From NCBI GenBank assembly GCA_017858735.1, contig JAFMBH010000002.1, positions 1-64,000 of the forward strand: a stretch of 64,000 nt of DNA. Direction: 5' to 3'. Below are positions 26,402 through 36,713 of this stretch, piece after piece. The stretch is from Bacteroidota bacterium. GTDB lineage: Bacteria; Bacteroidota; Bacteroidia; Chitinophagales; Saprospiraceae. The translations under genes were made by a program, and so were the position numbers. Below the pieces are notes generated by a model, which made no database searches, was not told the origin of the DNA, and saw only the letters and a list, made by a program, of their open reading frames with translations. How positions within the stretch are numbered: position 1 is the first letter of the stretch; every line of letters begins with the position of its first letter.

Positions 26402-29400
26402 ATGAATATTAGGCTTGAAGCTTTATTTAAAGACCGTATTCTAGTTATTGATGGTGCCATGGGCACAATGATACAACAGTATAAACTAACGGAAAAGGAT
26501 TATCGGGGCACTCGATTTGCCAATCATGCTTATGATATTCAAGGTAATAATGAAATCCTCGTTTTTACTCAACCTCATATAATTGAAGCTATTCATCGTG
26601 CTTATCTGGAGGCAGGTGCCGATATATTAGAAACAAATACCTTCGGAGCTACAAAAATAGCCCAAGCCGATTATCATTTGGAAAGCCTGGCTTACGAAAT
26701 GAATCTTGAGGCTGCAAAAATAGCCAGGAAGGCAGCAGATGAATTTAATCTAAAAACACCTGAAAAGCCTCGTTTTGTTGCCGGAGCTATAGGTCCAACC
26801 AATAAAACTGCATCTCTTTCTCCGGATGTAAATAACCCCGGTTTCAGGGGAGTGTCTTTTGACGAACTTAAAGAGGCGTATTACGAACAAGCAAAAGGAT
26901 TAATGGATGGTGGTTGTGATGCGCTCATCGTGGAAACCATCTTTGATACCCTTAATGCAAAAGCTGCGCTCTTTGCCATCGAAGAATTATTTGAAGAGGT
27001 AGGCGATCGTCTTCCTGTTATGATATCTGGTACCATCACCGATGCGAGCGGAAGAACCCTCTCAGGGCAAACCGTTGGCGCTTTCTGGGCCTCCATTAAC
27101 CATATTCCAATTTTAAGTGTTGGGTTAAATTGTGCGTTGGGAGCGACGGAAATGAGACCCTATCTTCAGGAATTATCTGACATTGCAGACTGTTATATCT
27201 CCGCCTATCCTAATGCTGGTTTGCCAAACGAGTTTGGGGAATATGATCAGGGGGCCTCTGAAATGCAACAGTATATAAAGGAATTTGCCTCTTCTGGTTT
27301 TGTAAATATAGTAGGTGGCTGCTGTGGAACAACGCCTGATCACATTCAAGCCATGGCCGAAGCAGTTAAGGGTATTATTCCAAGAAAATTAACATCTAAA
27401 AGCCATTTTACTACCCTTAGTGGTCTGGAACCTCTGGTTATTCGCCCTGAAACAAATTTCGTTAACGTAGGTGAAAGAACAAATGTTACTGGTTCCAAGC
27501 AATTTGCAAGATTAATTCGCGAGAAAAATTACACGGAAGCCCTCAAAGTCGCTCAACAACAAGTGGAAGGGGGAGCCCAGATTATTGATATAAATATGGA
27601 TGAGGGTTTGCTCGATTCGGAACAAGCTATGGTGGAATTTTTAAATCTTGTTATGTCCGAACCCGATATCGCAAAGCTTCCCATAATGATTGATTCTTCA
27701 AAGTTCTCTGTCATTGAGGCTGGTTTAAAATGTGTTCAGGGCAAATGTATCGTAAATTCAATCTCATTAAAAGAAGGGGAAGAAGCATTTTTAAAACAAG
27801 CTAAATTGGTTCGTCGTTATGGCGCGGCAGCTGTAGTTATGGCTTTCGATGAAGTGGGTCAGGCCGATACAGTGGAACGAAAGGTAAGCATTTGCAAAAG
27901 GGCCTATGATTTGCTTATCCAAAAGGTAGGATTCATTCCCGAAGATATTATCTTTGATCCTAATATTTTTGCCGTAGCTACGGGTATCGAGGAACATAAT
28001 GATTATGCGATACATTTTATTGAAGCTACCCGACAGATAAAAAAACTTTGCCCAGGTGCTAAAGTGAGTGGTGGAGTAAGTAATATTTCTTTCTCCTTCA
28101 GAGGAAATGAAGTGGTCAGGGAGGCAATGCACACTGCATTTCTCTATCACGCCGTTCGTGCCGGTATGGATATGGGTATTGTAAATGCTGGGATGATGGA
28201 TATTTATTCTAATATTGAACCCGATTTACTCGAAAAGGTGGAAGATGTACTTTTTAACAGAAGAGCCGATGCTACAGAACGATTAACTGACCTGGCCGTA
28301 TCCCTTAGAGGTGATGCAGGAAAGTCGATTCAGAAAGATCTCTCCTGGAGAAATCAATCCGTAAATGAAAGACTCAAATATGCCTTAGTAAAGGGAATTA
28401 CAGACTATATTGATGAGGATGTTGAAGAGGCACGAACGCAAGTAGCTGAGCCTTTGTCTGTTATTGAAGGCCCTTTGATGGATGGCATGAATTATGTTGG
28501 TGACCTATTTGGTGAAGGTAAAATGTTTCTTCCGCAAGTAGTTAAAAGTGCCCGGGTAATGAAAAAGGCTGTCGCCTGGCTTACGCCTTATATTGAAGCA
28601 AATAAAAATGAAAATAGTAGGGCAAAGGGTAAAATTTTGCTCGCGACGGTTAAGGGAGATGTGCATGATATTGGTAAAAATATAGTTGGCGTTGTTCTCG
28701 GTTGTAACGATTATGATATTGTAGATCTGGGTGTTATGGTGCCCGCTGATAAAATACTGCAAAGAGCAAAAGAGGAAAAAGTTGATGTTATTGGATTATC
28801 AGGTCTGATTACCCCTTCTTTAGATGAAATGGTTCATCTTGCCAGTGAAATGCAGCGACTTGGATTTACTATTCCCTTGTTGATCGGCGGCGCAACAACG
28901 AGTAGAACCCATACTGCGGTAAAAATAGAACCTAAATATAAAGGCCCTGTTGTCCATGTATTAGACGCTTCTCGTGCTGTGGGCGTAGTGAGTAATTTAC
29001 TTAGCGAACAAGGTGATGTTAGCAGTAATTTCATTTTAGATGTCAGAGCTGAAAATAATAGAATTAGGGAGCAAAGAGTAGGAAGAGAACAGGTAAAACA
29101 ATTCCTGCCTATTGCAGATGCCAGGAAAAATAAATGGACCATGGATTGGGCCACTTACACCCCTCCGGTGCCGGACAAGATTGGAATACAGGAAAAAATT
29201 CCTTTTCCTTTGGAAGAATTAGTTCCTTATATCGATTGGACACCTTTCTTTAGCTCTTGGGAACTTGCGGGTAAATACCCCGATATTCTTACAGATGCTG
29301 TCGTAGGGGAGGAGGCAACGAAACTTTTTGTCGAAGCTAAAGCCATGCTCAGAAAAATAGTTGATGAAAAATGGCTCGAGGCCAGGGCCGTTTGGGGTAT

Positions 29401-30079
29401 TTTTCCCGCAAATCAAGGAACTGAAGATGATATTATTATCTATGCCGACGAAGAGAGAACCACAGAAAAAATGCGCTTGCAGTGCTTGAGGCAACAACTT
29501 AAAAAAGCTCCCGGACAACCCAATAGATCGCTGTCCGACTTTGTAGCTCCAGTGGGTAAATCTGACTTTATTGGATCTTTTGCCGTTTCCGCAGGCTTTA
29601 ATATCGAGAAAATGGATGCCTATTTTCTGGAGAATTTAGATGATTATCAATCTATTTTACTTAAAGCATTGGCGGACAGATTGGCAGAAGCCCTGGCTGA
29701 AAAATTACACGAATGGGTAAGAATGGATACCTGGGCCTATGCTAAAGATGAAAATCATTCTACCGTCGATTTATTAAAAGAAAATTTCCAGGGTATCAGA
29801 CCCGCTCCTGGTTACCCTGCCTGCCCGGATCATACCGAAAAAGAGAAGTTGTGGGAACTCCTTGAAGTAGAAAAAAGAACAGGTATTATTTTGACCGAAA
29901 GTTTTGCTATGTATCCCGCTGCCTCTGTAAGCGGTTGGTATTTTTCAAATCCTGCCTCTACTTATTTTGGCGTTGGTCAGATTTCTAAAGATCAGGTGGA
30001 AAATTATGCAGATAGAAAAAATATGTCTTTGGAGGTTATTGAAAGATGGCTTTCTCCAAATCTAAATTATAACAACTAA
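26402..30079 (+). CDS. metH: cobalamin-dependent methionine synthase
   Basis: Full-length MetH of 1225 residues. The homocysteine domain (about 1-325) has DGAMGTMIQ and the zinc-binding pair [10 protein letters not shown] near 306. The methyltetrahydrofolate domain (about 345-610) has [19 protein letters not shown]. The cobalamin domain carries the cap and [18 protein letters not shown] near 754, with the His that ligates cobalt. The AdoMet reactivation domain occupies about 900-1225, with [12 protein letters not shown] near 1133. The enzyme transfers a methyl group from 5-methyltetrahydrofolate to homocysteine in the cytosol. It needs cobalamin from outside or from a pathway not seen here. 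The next gene begins one base after its stop. Confidence 0.98.
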   Translation: MNIRLEALFKDRILVIDGAMGTMIQQYKLTEKDYRGTRFANHAYDIQGNNEILVFTQPHIIEAIHRAYLEAGADILETNTFGATKIAQADYHLESLAYEMNLEAAKIARKAADEFNLKTPEKPRFVAGAIGPTNKTASLSPDVNNPGFRGVSFDELKEAYYEQAKGLMDGGCDALIVETIFDTLNAKAALFAIEELFEEVGDRLPVMISGTITDASGRTLSGQTVGAFWASINHIPILSVGLNCALGATEMRPYLQELSDIADCYISAYPNAGLPNEFGEYDQGASEMQQYIKEFASSGFVNIVGGCCGTTPDHIQAMAEAVKGIIPRKLTSKSHFTTLSGLEPLVIRPETNFVNVGERTNVTGSKQFARLIREKNYTEALKVAQQQVEGGAQIIDINMDEGLLDSEQAMVEFLNLVMSEPDIAKLPIMIDSSKFSVIEAGLKCVQGKCIVNSISLKEGEEAFLKQAKLVRRYGAAAVVMAFDEVGQADTVERKVSICKRAYDLLIQKVGFIPEDIIFDPNIFAVATGIEEHNDYAIHFIEATRQIKKLCPGAKVSGGVSNISFSFRGNEVVREAMHTAFLYHAVRAGMDMGIVNAGMMDIYSNIEPDLLEKVEDVLFNRRADATERLTDLAVSLRGDAGKSIQKDLSWRNQSVNERLKYALVKGITDYIDEDVEEARTQVAEPLSVIEGPLMDGMNYVGDLFGEGKMFLPQVVKSARVMKKAVAWLTPYIEANKNENSRAKGKILLATVKGDVHDIGKNIVGVVLGCNDYDIVDLGVMVPADKILQRAKEEKVDVIGLSGLITPSLDEMVHLASEMQRLGFTIPLLIGGATTSRTHTAVKIEPKYKGPVVHVLDASRAVGVVSNLLSEQGDVSSNFILDVRAENNRIREQRVGREQVKQFLPIADARKNKWTMDWATYTPPVPDKIGIQEKIPFPLEELVPYIDWTPFFSSWELAGKYPDILTDAVVGEEATKLFVEAKAMLRKIVDEKWLEARAVWGIFPANQGTEDDIIIYADEERTTEKMRLQCLRQQLKKAPGQPNRSLSDFVAPVGKSDFIGSFAVSAGFNIEKMDAYFLENLDDYQSILLKALADRLAEALAEKLHEWVRMDTWAYAKDENHSTVDLLKENFQGIRPAPGYPACPDHTEKEKLWELLEVEKRTGIILTESFAMYPAASVSGWYFSNPASTYFGVGQISKDQVENYADRKNMSLEVIERWLSPNLNYNN

Positions 30080-30080
30080 T

Positions 30081-30461
30081 ATGGAAGAATGGGAAATAAA
30101 TTTTGATTGGCTTCGTATTAGAAATCAAATTAAAGACGCATTTAATAAGCCCGAACTTCCCGATCTTAATGCCGTTTTGCTGTTGGTAGGTATTCAAATC
30201 CTGGGTCGATGGCAAAAAACGTATACTAAGGAGGAAAAGCAAGATTTAATGCATATTGCTATCTGTGAATTATTGAGCCAACAGGGAATTTATGTGTTTA
30301 AAGGAAGAGATGCAGATGGATGGCCACATTATGATAGAGTAACAAAAAGTCCTGTGGAAGGTCCGGAAGCCCAGGAAAGGTATTTAATTGAACAAATTAT
30401 TCATTTTTTTAAACGACTTGATGGCGAAAATGAAATACTACTAAAAAATCAAGCTCAATAA
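30081..30461 (+). CDS. conserved hypothetical protein, metH follower
   Basis: This 126-residue protein starts one base after the metH stop and is surely co-transcribed and probably coupled. It has no signal peptide or membrane helix and should be cytosolic. It is mostly helical with LNAVLLLVGIQILGRWQKTY, then KEEKQDLMHIAICELLS, GRDADGWPHYDRV and a C-terminal IEQIIHFFKRL. Nothing ties it to a named family with confidence. The tight position suggests a role in methionine or cobalamin metabolism, but this is inference from position alone. Confidence 0.75.
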   Translation: MEEWEINFDWLRIRNQIKDAFNKPELPDLNAVLLLVGIQILGRWQKTYTKEEKQDLMHIAICELLSQQGIYVFKGRDADGWPHYDRVTKSPVEGPEAQERYLIEQIIHFFKRLDGENEILLKNQAQ

Positions 30462-30524
30462 GTAGCATTTTTTTAAATAAAATTGTACATTGAGTTTCTT
30501 GTTTCAATTTTTCAATCGTATTTT

Positions 30525-31076
30525 ATGGAATTAGTAATTCCTGGTAGTTGGGATGCTGAACAAAATGTGGTTTTAGCTTGCATGCGCAGAGAGAAGTGGG
30601 CACAGCAAGCCCTTTATGAAGAGTATTATGCGCGCATGATGGGTGTTTGTATGCGATACGCTAATAATGAAAATGATGCTCTCGACATTATGCACGAGGG
30701 TTTTATTAAAATATTAAGGAATATTCATTCCTTTCAGCCGGGTACTTCTTTAGTTTCCTGGATCAGACGGATTATGGTCAATACGGCCATAGATTATTAC
30801 AGGTCAAATATGCGAAGAAGGACTTCTGATATGGACGAGGCTAATCATATAGTTAGTTTTGATGCAGATGCAGTGAGCCGTTTTTCAGAGATGGAAATTT
30901 TAGAGGCCGTCCAAATGCTTACACCGGCCTATCGCGCCGTTTTTAATTTATACGTTATTGAAGGTTATTCGCACAAAGAAATTAGCCAGTTACTGGATGT
31001 TAATGAAAGTACGTCAAGGTCAAATTTAGTGAAGGCAAGACTCAAATTACAAAACATTTTATTGAAGCAGAGGTAA
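30525..31076 (+). CDS. ECF-type RNA polymerase sigma factor
   Basis: The start is taken at ATG 30525 (183 residues), which fits the usual length of the family; an upstream TTG in frame at 30483 would add a poor N-terminus. Sigma region 2 is seen in YARMMGVCMRYANNENDALD and SLVSWIRRIMVNTAIDYYR. Region 4 is seen in LTPAYRAVFNLYVIEG, YSHKEISQLLDV and STSRSNLVKARLKL. Its TAA stop shares a base with the start codon of the next gene (TAATG), a pattern typical of sigma factor and anti-sigma pairs. The sigma is presumably held inactive by that partner and directs a small regulon of unknown content. Confidence 0.92.
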   Translation: MELVIPGSWDAEQNVVLACMRREKWAQQALYEEYYARMMGVCMRYANNENDALDIMHEGFIKILRNIHSFQPGTSLVSWIRRIMVNTAIDYYRSNMRRRTSDMDEANHIVSFDADAVSRFSEMEILEAVQMLTPAYRAVFNLYVIEGYSHKEISQLLDVNESTSRSNLVKARLKLQNILLKQR

Positions 31077-32473
31077 TGATGGAAGAGGAAAAAATGGACC
31101 AATTTTTGAAGGATAAACTGGAATCTCTGGAAACTCAGGTTCCTAAAGATGCATGGAAAAATTTTTCTGAAAAATGGAATGATGCCTTATTGGATGATCA
31201 AATCGATTTGGATAAAAAGTTTGATCAAAATATTCATCAAAAATTAAATAAATTCATTTTTCCTACAAATGAAAGTCACGCCTGGGCTCATTTTCATTCC
31301 TATTATTCCCATATCAAAAGTAATGAAAATAAGATTATATGGTTTAAAGCGATGGAGGTTGCCATGTCTGTTTTGTTATTCTTCACTTGTTTGCATGTAG
31401 GTGTCATTCATCAGGTACCTACCTCCCAACTGGTCAATGTTGAAAATAATAATAATAATGTATCGGATGATAAAAATGCTTCTGCCTCAACTGAAATTAA
31501 TGTGGTAGAAAACAACATTCAAAATAAAAGCCATAATGCTCCGCCAGATAAAATATTATCTAACTTATCAGATAATGAATCTGATGATTTAGATAATAAA
31601 CTACGACCCAAAAAAATCCTGTTAGAAGTTGAACCTATCCCTGGCTCGCCGGCTACTACGGTTCTAAAAATGGAACCTGTGCCAGTTTACTCAAAATCTT
31701 TCACGGAAGTAAGTCAAATTCCTACCTTAGCATCAAGACATATTCCAATTGGAACAAGAAAAATTTATATTAATAATATCCTTGATTTTGGAAAATGGCA
31801 TTTAACTTTATTAACAGGCTTAGATGGTGATAATGTTTTTACCCCGGCATACCCAAGATATAAAGTTCCGGAAACCATTAGAAACTCTTCAGGCTTTCAT
31901 CTTGGCTTTTTGTTGAGTGATGGCGCTAAACGTTTAGAGACTGGCTTTGGATTTATTTATGCACATAAAGAGTACAATGCCCCGGCGATTACCTTTATAC
32001 AGGGTAGCCTAAGGGATGGATACACTACTGAGCAGTTAAAGAAAATTCAGCTAAATCTTTTACAAATTCCGGTATTTACCCGCTTCAATATTGTACATAA
32101 AGAAAAATGGCGTATTTATGCCACATTGGGTGCTACGGCTCAAGTCACTCTTTCTGCAAATTACTTTATTGTCCATCCTGGATTTTTTCCTTCCTCAGTT
32201 GCTTTAACGGGTAAAACCAACAGTGTTTATCAAAATCTTGAAGAGGGATTAATGCAGGGAGGAACGCTTATTGATAATGTTTATTTATCTATGGACATGG
32301 GTGTTGGTGCTGAAAAGATGATTTCACCAAGAACGAGTATTTTCGGTCAATCGAGTTATCAATCTTTTGTAAGGCATATAAGTAAAGGTATAGGCCCATA
32401 TAATGACCGTATTTCGACCGTATCTTTTCAATCGGGGGTAAGAATAAATCTTTTTCAACCCATCAAAAATTGA
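31076..32473 (+). CDS. membrane protein: anti-sigma-like N-terminus joined to outer-membrane-barrel-like C-terminus
   Basis: The 465-residue protein has three parts. Residues 1-93 are soluble, with two related helices, KDAWKNFSEKWND near 24 and SHAWAHFHSYYSH near 67. One hydrophobic segment at about 94-112 (MEVAMSVLLFFTCLHVGVI) is the only membrane helix. A disordered Asn/Asp/Pro-rich linker follows at 113-245. The C-terminal ~220 residues look like an outer-membrane beta-barrel of the PorT/OMP type (FGKWHLTLLTGLDGD, KRLETGFGFIYAHK, VYLSMDMGVGAEKM). It is translationally coupled to the ECF sigma factor, so the N-terminus is a candidate anti-sigma domain in the cytosol. How a barrel-like domain is placed when tethered to an inner-membrane helix is unclear. 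Confidence 0.75.
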   Translation: MMEEEKMDQFLKDKLESLETQVPKDAWKNFSEKWNDALLDDQIDLDKKFDQNIHQKLNKFIFPTNESHAWAHFHSYYSHIKSNENKIIWFKAMEVAMSVLLFFTCLHVGVIHQVPTSQLVNVENNNNNVSDDKNASASTEINVVENNIQNKSHNAPPDKILSNLSDNESDDLDNKLRPKKILLEVEPIPGSPATTVLKMEPVPVYSKSFTEVSQIPTLASRHIPIGTRKIYINNILDFGKWHLTLLTGLDGDNVFTPAYPRYKVPETIRNSSGFHLGFLLSDGAKRLETGFGFIYAHKEYNAPAITFIQGSLRDGYTTEQLKKIQLNLLQIPVFTRFNIVHKEKWRIYATLGATAQVTLSANYFIVHPGFFPSSVALTGKTNSVYQNLEEGLMQGGTLIDNVYLSMDMGVGAEKMISPRTSIFGQSSYQSFVRHISKGIGPYNDRISTVSFQSGVRINLFQPIKN

Positions 32474-32475
32474 TC

Positions 32476-34317
32476 TTAATTTTTCAATGCGTCATAAATA
32501 GATTGTTGGATGCGCGGTCTGATATTCAAATCGTAAATGGCCCTGCTTTCTCTGGTAGGATACACTCGGTTGGATAAGAAAATGTAAATTAGCTCTTCTT
32601 TGGGGTCTATCCAAACAAAGGTACCTGTATATCCGCTGTGACCATAGCTTTCAGGAGAAGCATCTTTTGCTAGGGAACTTTTACCGGGAATATATTGAAC
32701 CAATGGTTTGTCAAAACCTACACCCCGATAATTATCAGGGCAAAATTGACAGCGGGTAAACTCATCAAAAGCCTTTTCTGCGATAAGTCTTTCCCCACCA
32801 TAAATACCTTTGTTAAGGTATAACTGCATTAATTTAGCTAAGTCATTGGCGGAACCAAATAATCCGGCATGACCCGAAATACCATTTAACATGCCGGCAC
32901 CTTCATCGTGTACATTTCCCTGCAAAAGTGTCATTCTAAAAAAAGTATCTCTTTCAGTAGGCACCATTCGAGTGGTATCGAAAAATCGCAATGGGTTCCA
33001 GGTTAAGGTATTAGCACCCAATGGTTTGTAAAATTGGGTTTTAATATAACTTTCAAATTCTTGTCCCGTCTGCGCCTTGACCAATCTGGGCATGAGTATA
33101 AAAAAGAAATCGGAGTAAACATAGCCTGGTTTAGTATTAAGGGGGGACTTAAAAATATACGAGGCCATTTTATCAGGATAATTTTTATGTAACCATAAGC
33201 CACCCGGAACTTCGATAGAATAATTTTTTGATGCTTGTAATCTGAATGTTTTTGCCTTGAAACGGTAGTCATTATTTCGATTATTGTTCCAGTTTTTTTG
33301 CCATGGATTTCTGCTATTTCCCACTAAAGTGCCTTTCCAAAAGGGAATCCATGCCCTTAATCTGGCTTGATGAGTAAGTATATCCCTCATTTTTAGATCT
33401 GCTTTGTTCGTTCCTTTTGCTTCCGGTAAATAGGTGCTTAATGGGGCATCTAAGTTTAATTTATCTTCGCCAAACCACTTCATTAATGCGGCAAGTCCAC
33501 TGCTAACTTTAGTAACGGAGGCCATATCGTAAATATCATCTGGAGAAAGTTTTTGTTCTCCTTCATAAGTGTGTTTGCCAAATGCCTCATGAAATATGAT
33601 TTTGCCCTTTTTTGCCACGAGCACCTGAGCACCGGGAAATGCCCTGGCTGCAATCCCTTGTTCAATGATATATTTTATACTGTCATGTAGGATATTCGCT
33701 TTCATGCCAACGCTGGCTATGGGTGAATATCCAAGTCGGACGCCCTTCGCTTCCTTACCATCCTCAATGGATACGCCTCCAAATATAAGTTGTGCCGATA
33801 AAGATTGGTGCCAATAATCAGAAAGGGTTTGAATGTCAAATTTTATAGTATTTCCGGTATCATCTTTACGGTCAAAATATTTTGTGTCGAAGTTTACAAT
33901 AACTACAGGCAAACCTTCAAACAATGTTTTTATTTGCATTAACTTATCTGATTTAAAATCTTCTTTAGTCCAGATTTCGATAATAAAGGCATTATCACCA
34001 GCCGATTTTCTCGCTTTTAACCAGATGTCAAGATTTTTAAGATCATCTTGAAGTGGAAGTTGATAATGACTAACAGAGGCATATTTATCTAAATGAGTAC
34101 TAAAAACGCTGGTTTGAACCTGTGGCGTGCCCAATACCAGATGTGTAATAGATAATTCATCCAGTTTTTTTAATGGAATAATTGATTTTTCATTAGAGGT
34201 CAATCTTATTTGTTGTAGGGCAACCTGATAAGCATCGTTGTTGTTTATCTGACCAAACACAGCGTTTGAAACGATCAATGACAGAAAAATGATGGTGGTG
34301 TATTTGAGGAATGACAT
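32476..34317 (-). CDS. serine hydrolase (class C beta-lactamase-like) with orphan GH3 C-terminal domain
   Basis: The start is taken at ATG 34317, giving a signal peptide (MSFLKYTTIIFLSLIVSNAVFGQ) and 613 residues; a longer reading from 34383 lacks a sensible N-terminus. The C-terminal ~380 residues are a beta-lactamase/PBP-like serine hydrolase with SVTK near 266 and YSDFFFIL. HSGYTG supplies the third motif in place of KTG. Residues about 25-200 resemble the last domain of glycoside hydrolase family 3 as found in Bacteroidota NagZ/beta-lactamase fusions (SIIPLKKLDELSITHLVLG, NLDIWLKARKSAG). The catalytic GH3 barrel that normally precedes it is absent. It may act on peptidoglycan stems or D-amino-acid esters. 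It is divergent from a PBP4 gene. Confidence 0.82.
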   Translation of the reverse strand: MSFLKYTTIIFLSLIVSNAVFGQINNNDAYQVALQQIRLTSNEKSIIPLKKLDELSITHLVLGTPQVQTSVFSTHLDKYASVSHYQLPLQDDLKNLDIWLKARKSAGDNAFIIEIWTKEDFKSDKLMQIKTLFEGLPVVIVNFDTKYFDRKDDTGNTIKFDIQTLSDYWHQSLSAQLIFGGVSIEDGKEAKGVRLGYSPIASVGMKANILHDSIKYIIEQGIAARAFPGAQVLVAKKGKIIFHEAFGKHTYEGEQKLSPDDIYDMASVTKVSSGLAALMKWFGEDKLNLDAPLSTYLPEAKGTNKADLKMRDILTHQARLRAWIPFWKGTLVGNSRNPWQKNWNNNRNNDYRFKAKTFRLQASKNYSIEVPGGLWLHKNYPDKMASYIFKSPLNTKPGYVYSDFFFILMPRLVKAQTGQEFESYIKTQFYKPLGANTLTWNPLRFFDTTRMVPTERDTFFRMTLLQGNVHDEGAGMLNGISGHAGLFGSANDLAKLMQLYLNKGIYGGERLIAEKAFDEFTRCQFCPDNYRGVGFDKPLVQYIPGKSSLAKDASPESYGHSGYTGTFVWIDPKEELIYIFLSNRVYPTRESRAIYDLNIRPRIQQSIYDALKN

Positions 34318-34412
34318 TTTCAAGGGTATTTTTTTTAACTTAGCTGAAAAGTACGAATTAGTAAAGATTTGTAACCCTTTCAAATCAATTTTTTTAGAAA
34401 AAATAAATCATA

Positions 34413-35747
34413 ATGATAAAAATCTATGTTTCTTTTTTTTGGATTGTAGTTATTTCTTTTTTCTGTGTTGGTTCCGTTTCAGGTCAAAAAGCACATAAAA
34501 AGCAGGTAAAGGAATTAGATAATCTGGTTCTTAACTCTGTCATATTTAATCAGCATTTTAGTGGATTAATGATTGAAGATGCAGCATCAGGGGAAATTTT
34601 ATTAAAAAGGGAGGCAGACAAACATTTTACACCCGCTTCTAATGTTAAATTAGTTACCTTTTATGCTGCCTTAAAGGTATTAGGTGATAGTTTGAATGTT
34701 TGGCGGGTAGCTGAAAAAGATGGACAGCTTGTAATTCAGGGAACGGGTAATCCAATGTGGAGGCACCCGGCTTTTTTGTCAGTGGAACAACCGGAGCCTT
34801 GGAAAAAATCAAATCTGCCGGTAAAGCTTTCTCTTGATAATTGGAAAGGGAATCGTTTTGGTTCAGGATGGTCGTGGGCAGATTATCCCTATTATTACCA
34901 GGTTGAAAGAAGTCCTATTCCTATTCATGGGAATTATGTGGAATTTAAAAAAGATAGCCTGGGTAAGTGGTTGACCACACCCGGTTTTTCGTTGGATCAT
35001 TTAACTTTCGATGATTCAGATAAGGGGAAACGACCCAAAATATACAGAGATGAATTTGAAAATAAATTTTATGCCAATAAAGTAGCTTTTGATACCACTT
35101 TTAATTTGATCGTTCCATTTCGTACCAATGTAGAAACCGTGTTAGGTGTTTTTAGAGAGGATATTCAGCAACCTGTATCTCAATTAAAACTTAATGTAGA
35201 GGATAACCTATCTTTTATAGATTATAAGGTCCCCATTCCAGATTCCCTTTATCGTTTTTTTCTTCAGGAAAGTGATAATTTTATAGGAGAACAATTATTG
35301 ATTTTATGTTCAGATAAACAGTTTGGTTATCTCGATCCAGAAAAATTTATTGGGTATGCAAGAGATTCTTTACTTTCCGACTTACCACAAAAACCAGTTT
35401 GGGCCGACGGCTCAGGCCTTTCAAGGTACAATCTTTTTTCACCTATGGACATGGTTTTTATTTTAAAAAAGTTACTTGAAATGATGCCTCAAGAAAGACT
35501 TTTTAGCTTATTGCCCGCTGGTGGGGTGTCGGGTACCATATCAGGTTCTTACAAAGGTCAGGGAAAGCCTTATGTTTTTGCTAAAACTGGCTCTCTTTCT
35601 AATAATCATTGCCTCAGTGGATATGTGGTAACAAATAAGGGTAAAACATTGATATTCAGTTTCATGAATAATCATTTTGTGGAAGGTAGTGCCGTGGTGA
35701 AAAATGAGATGAATAAGGTATTAACCTTTCTGAGAGATAACTTTTAA
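34413..35747 (+). CDS. dacB: D-alanyl-D-alanine carboxypeptidase/endopeptidase, PBP4 type (peptidase S13)
   Basis: The 444-residue periplasmic protein has a signal peptide (MIKIYVSFFWIVVISFFCVG...SG). The three penicillin-binding motifs are S76-N-V-K79, SRYN near 338 (in DGSGLSRYNLFSP) and KTG near 390 (FAKTGSLSNNHCLSGYV). This is PBP4/DacB, which trims D-Ala and can cleave cross-links in peptidoglycan. It is divergent from the beta-lactamase-like serine hydrolase with under 100 bases between them. The PLP dehydratase gene follows after 9 bases. Confidence 0.93.
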   Translation: MIKIYVSFFWIVVISFFCVGSVSGQKAHKKQVKELDNLVLNSVIFNQHFSGLMIEDAASGEILLKREADKHFTPASNVKLVTFYAALKVLGDSLNVWRVAEKDGQLVIQGTGNPMWRHPAFLSVEQPEPWKKSNLPVKLSLDNWKGNRFGSGWSWADYPYYYQVERSPIPIHGNYVEFKKDSLGKWLTTPGFSLDHLTFDDSDKGKRPKIYRDEFENKFYANKVAFDTTFNLIVPFRTNVETVLGVFREDIQQPVSQLKLNVEDNLSFIDYKVPIPDSLYRFFLQESDNFIGEQLLILCSDKQFGYLDPEKFIGYARDSLLSDLPQKPVWADGSGLSRYNLFSPMDMVFILKKLLEMMPQERLFSLLPAGGVSGTISGSYKGQGKPYVFAKTGSLSNNHCLSGYVVTNKGKTLIFSFMNNHFVEGSAVVKNEMNKVLTFLRDNF

Positions 35748-35756
35748 AAATAAGAA

Positions 35757-36713
35757 ATGAAATCACTTTCAAGTGTTCCCACCTTACCTGATTTGAGGCT
35801 AACCCAGGACGCGATTAAATCAATGATTCATAGAACGCCAGTGTTAACTAATCAATTTTTAAATGGTATGGCTGATTGTTCTATTTACTTTAAATGTGAA
35901 AATTTTCAGAAAATAGGTGCATTTAAAATGAGAGGTGCAGCGAGCGCTTCTTTGCGATTACAAGGGGAGGTTAAAAAGCTGGGAATAGCTACGCATTCAT
36001 CGGGAAATCATGCACAGGCCGTTGCTAAAGCTGCTCAATTTTTAGGTATTCCCGCCTATATCGTTATGCCCAATAATGCTCCTAAAATAAAAGTGGAGGG
36101 AACGCGCGCTTATGGTGCAGAAATCATTTTCTGTGAACCAAATCAAATGGCGAGGGAAAGTACTTTGGCGGAGGTAGTTAGAAAAACAGGGGCTCATTTT
36201 ATTCACCCTTATGATAATTATGATGTGATTGCCGGGCAGGCAACCGCTACCTTAGAGTTATTGGAAGATTTTCCGCACTTAGATATTGTAGTAGCTCCTG
36301 TTGGTGGTGGCGGATTGTTAAGCGGAACCTCTTTGGCCGCACATTATGTTAATCCTGAGATTATGATATTAGGGGCTGAACCCAAAAAGGTTGATGATGC
36401 CCTCAGGTCTCTCAGAAGTGGTCATATTGAACAAAATGAGCGGACTGATACCATTGCAGATGGCCTGCGGACAACCCTGGGACCGTTAACCCTCGATATT
36501 ATAAAAAGACATGTTACCGATATTTTTACCGCTGAGGAAGACGAAATTATTCAGGCTATGAGACTAATATGGGAGAGAATGAAAATTATCATTGAGCCTT
36601 CCTGCGCCGTGCCCCTGGCTGCTATACTGGCTAATAAGGAAACCTTTAGAGGGAAACAGGTAGGCGTCATACTTACAGGGGGGAATGTCGATTTAGGGAA
36701 TCTTCCTTTTTGA
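35757..36713 (+). CDS. PLP-dependent threonine/serine dehydratase or serine racemase
   Basis: The 318-residue cytosolic fold-type-II PLP enzyme has the Schiff-base lysine in KIGAFKMRGA (Lys57). ATHSSGNHAQAVA positions the substrate carboxylate, and the phosphate-binding glycine loop is PVGGGGLLSG near 181. It lacks the C-terminal ACT regulatory domain of biosynthetic IlvA, so it is closer to catabolic threonine dehydratase or serine racemase. It directly follows a PBP4 gene by 9 bases. A racemase role that supplies D-amino acids for the wall is a possibility but is only inferred. Its 3' end overlaps the convergent beta-helix gene by 21 bases. Confidence 0.9.
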   Translation: MKSLSSVPTLPDLRLTQDAIKSMIHRTPVLTNQFLNGMADCSIYFKCENFQKIGAFKMRGAASASLRLQGEVKKLGIATHSSGNHAQAVAKAAQFLGIPAYIVMPNNAPKIKVEGTRAYGAEIIFCEPNQMARESTLAEVVRKTGAHFIHPYDNYDVIAGQATATLELLEDFPHLDIVVAPVGGGGLLSGTSLAAHYVNPEIMILGAEPKKVDDALRSLRSGHIEQNERTDTIADGLRTTLGPLTLDIIKRHVTDIFTAEEDEIIQAMRLIWERMKIIIEPSCAVPLAAILANKETFRGKQVGVILTGGNVDLGNLPF

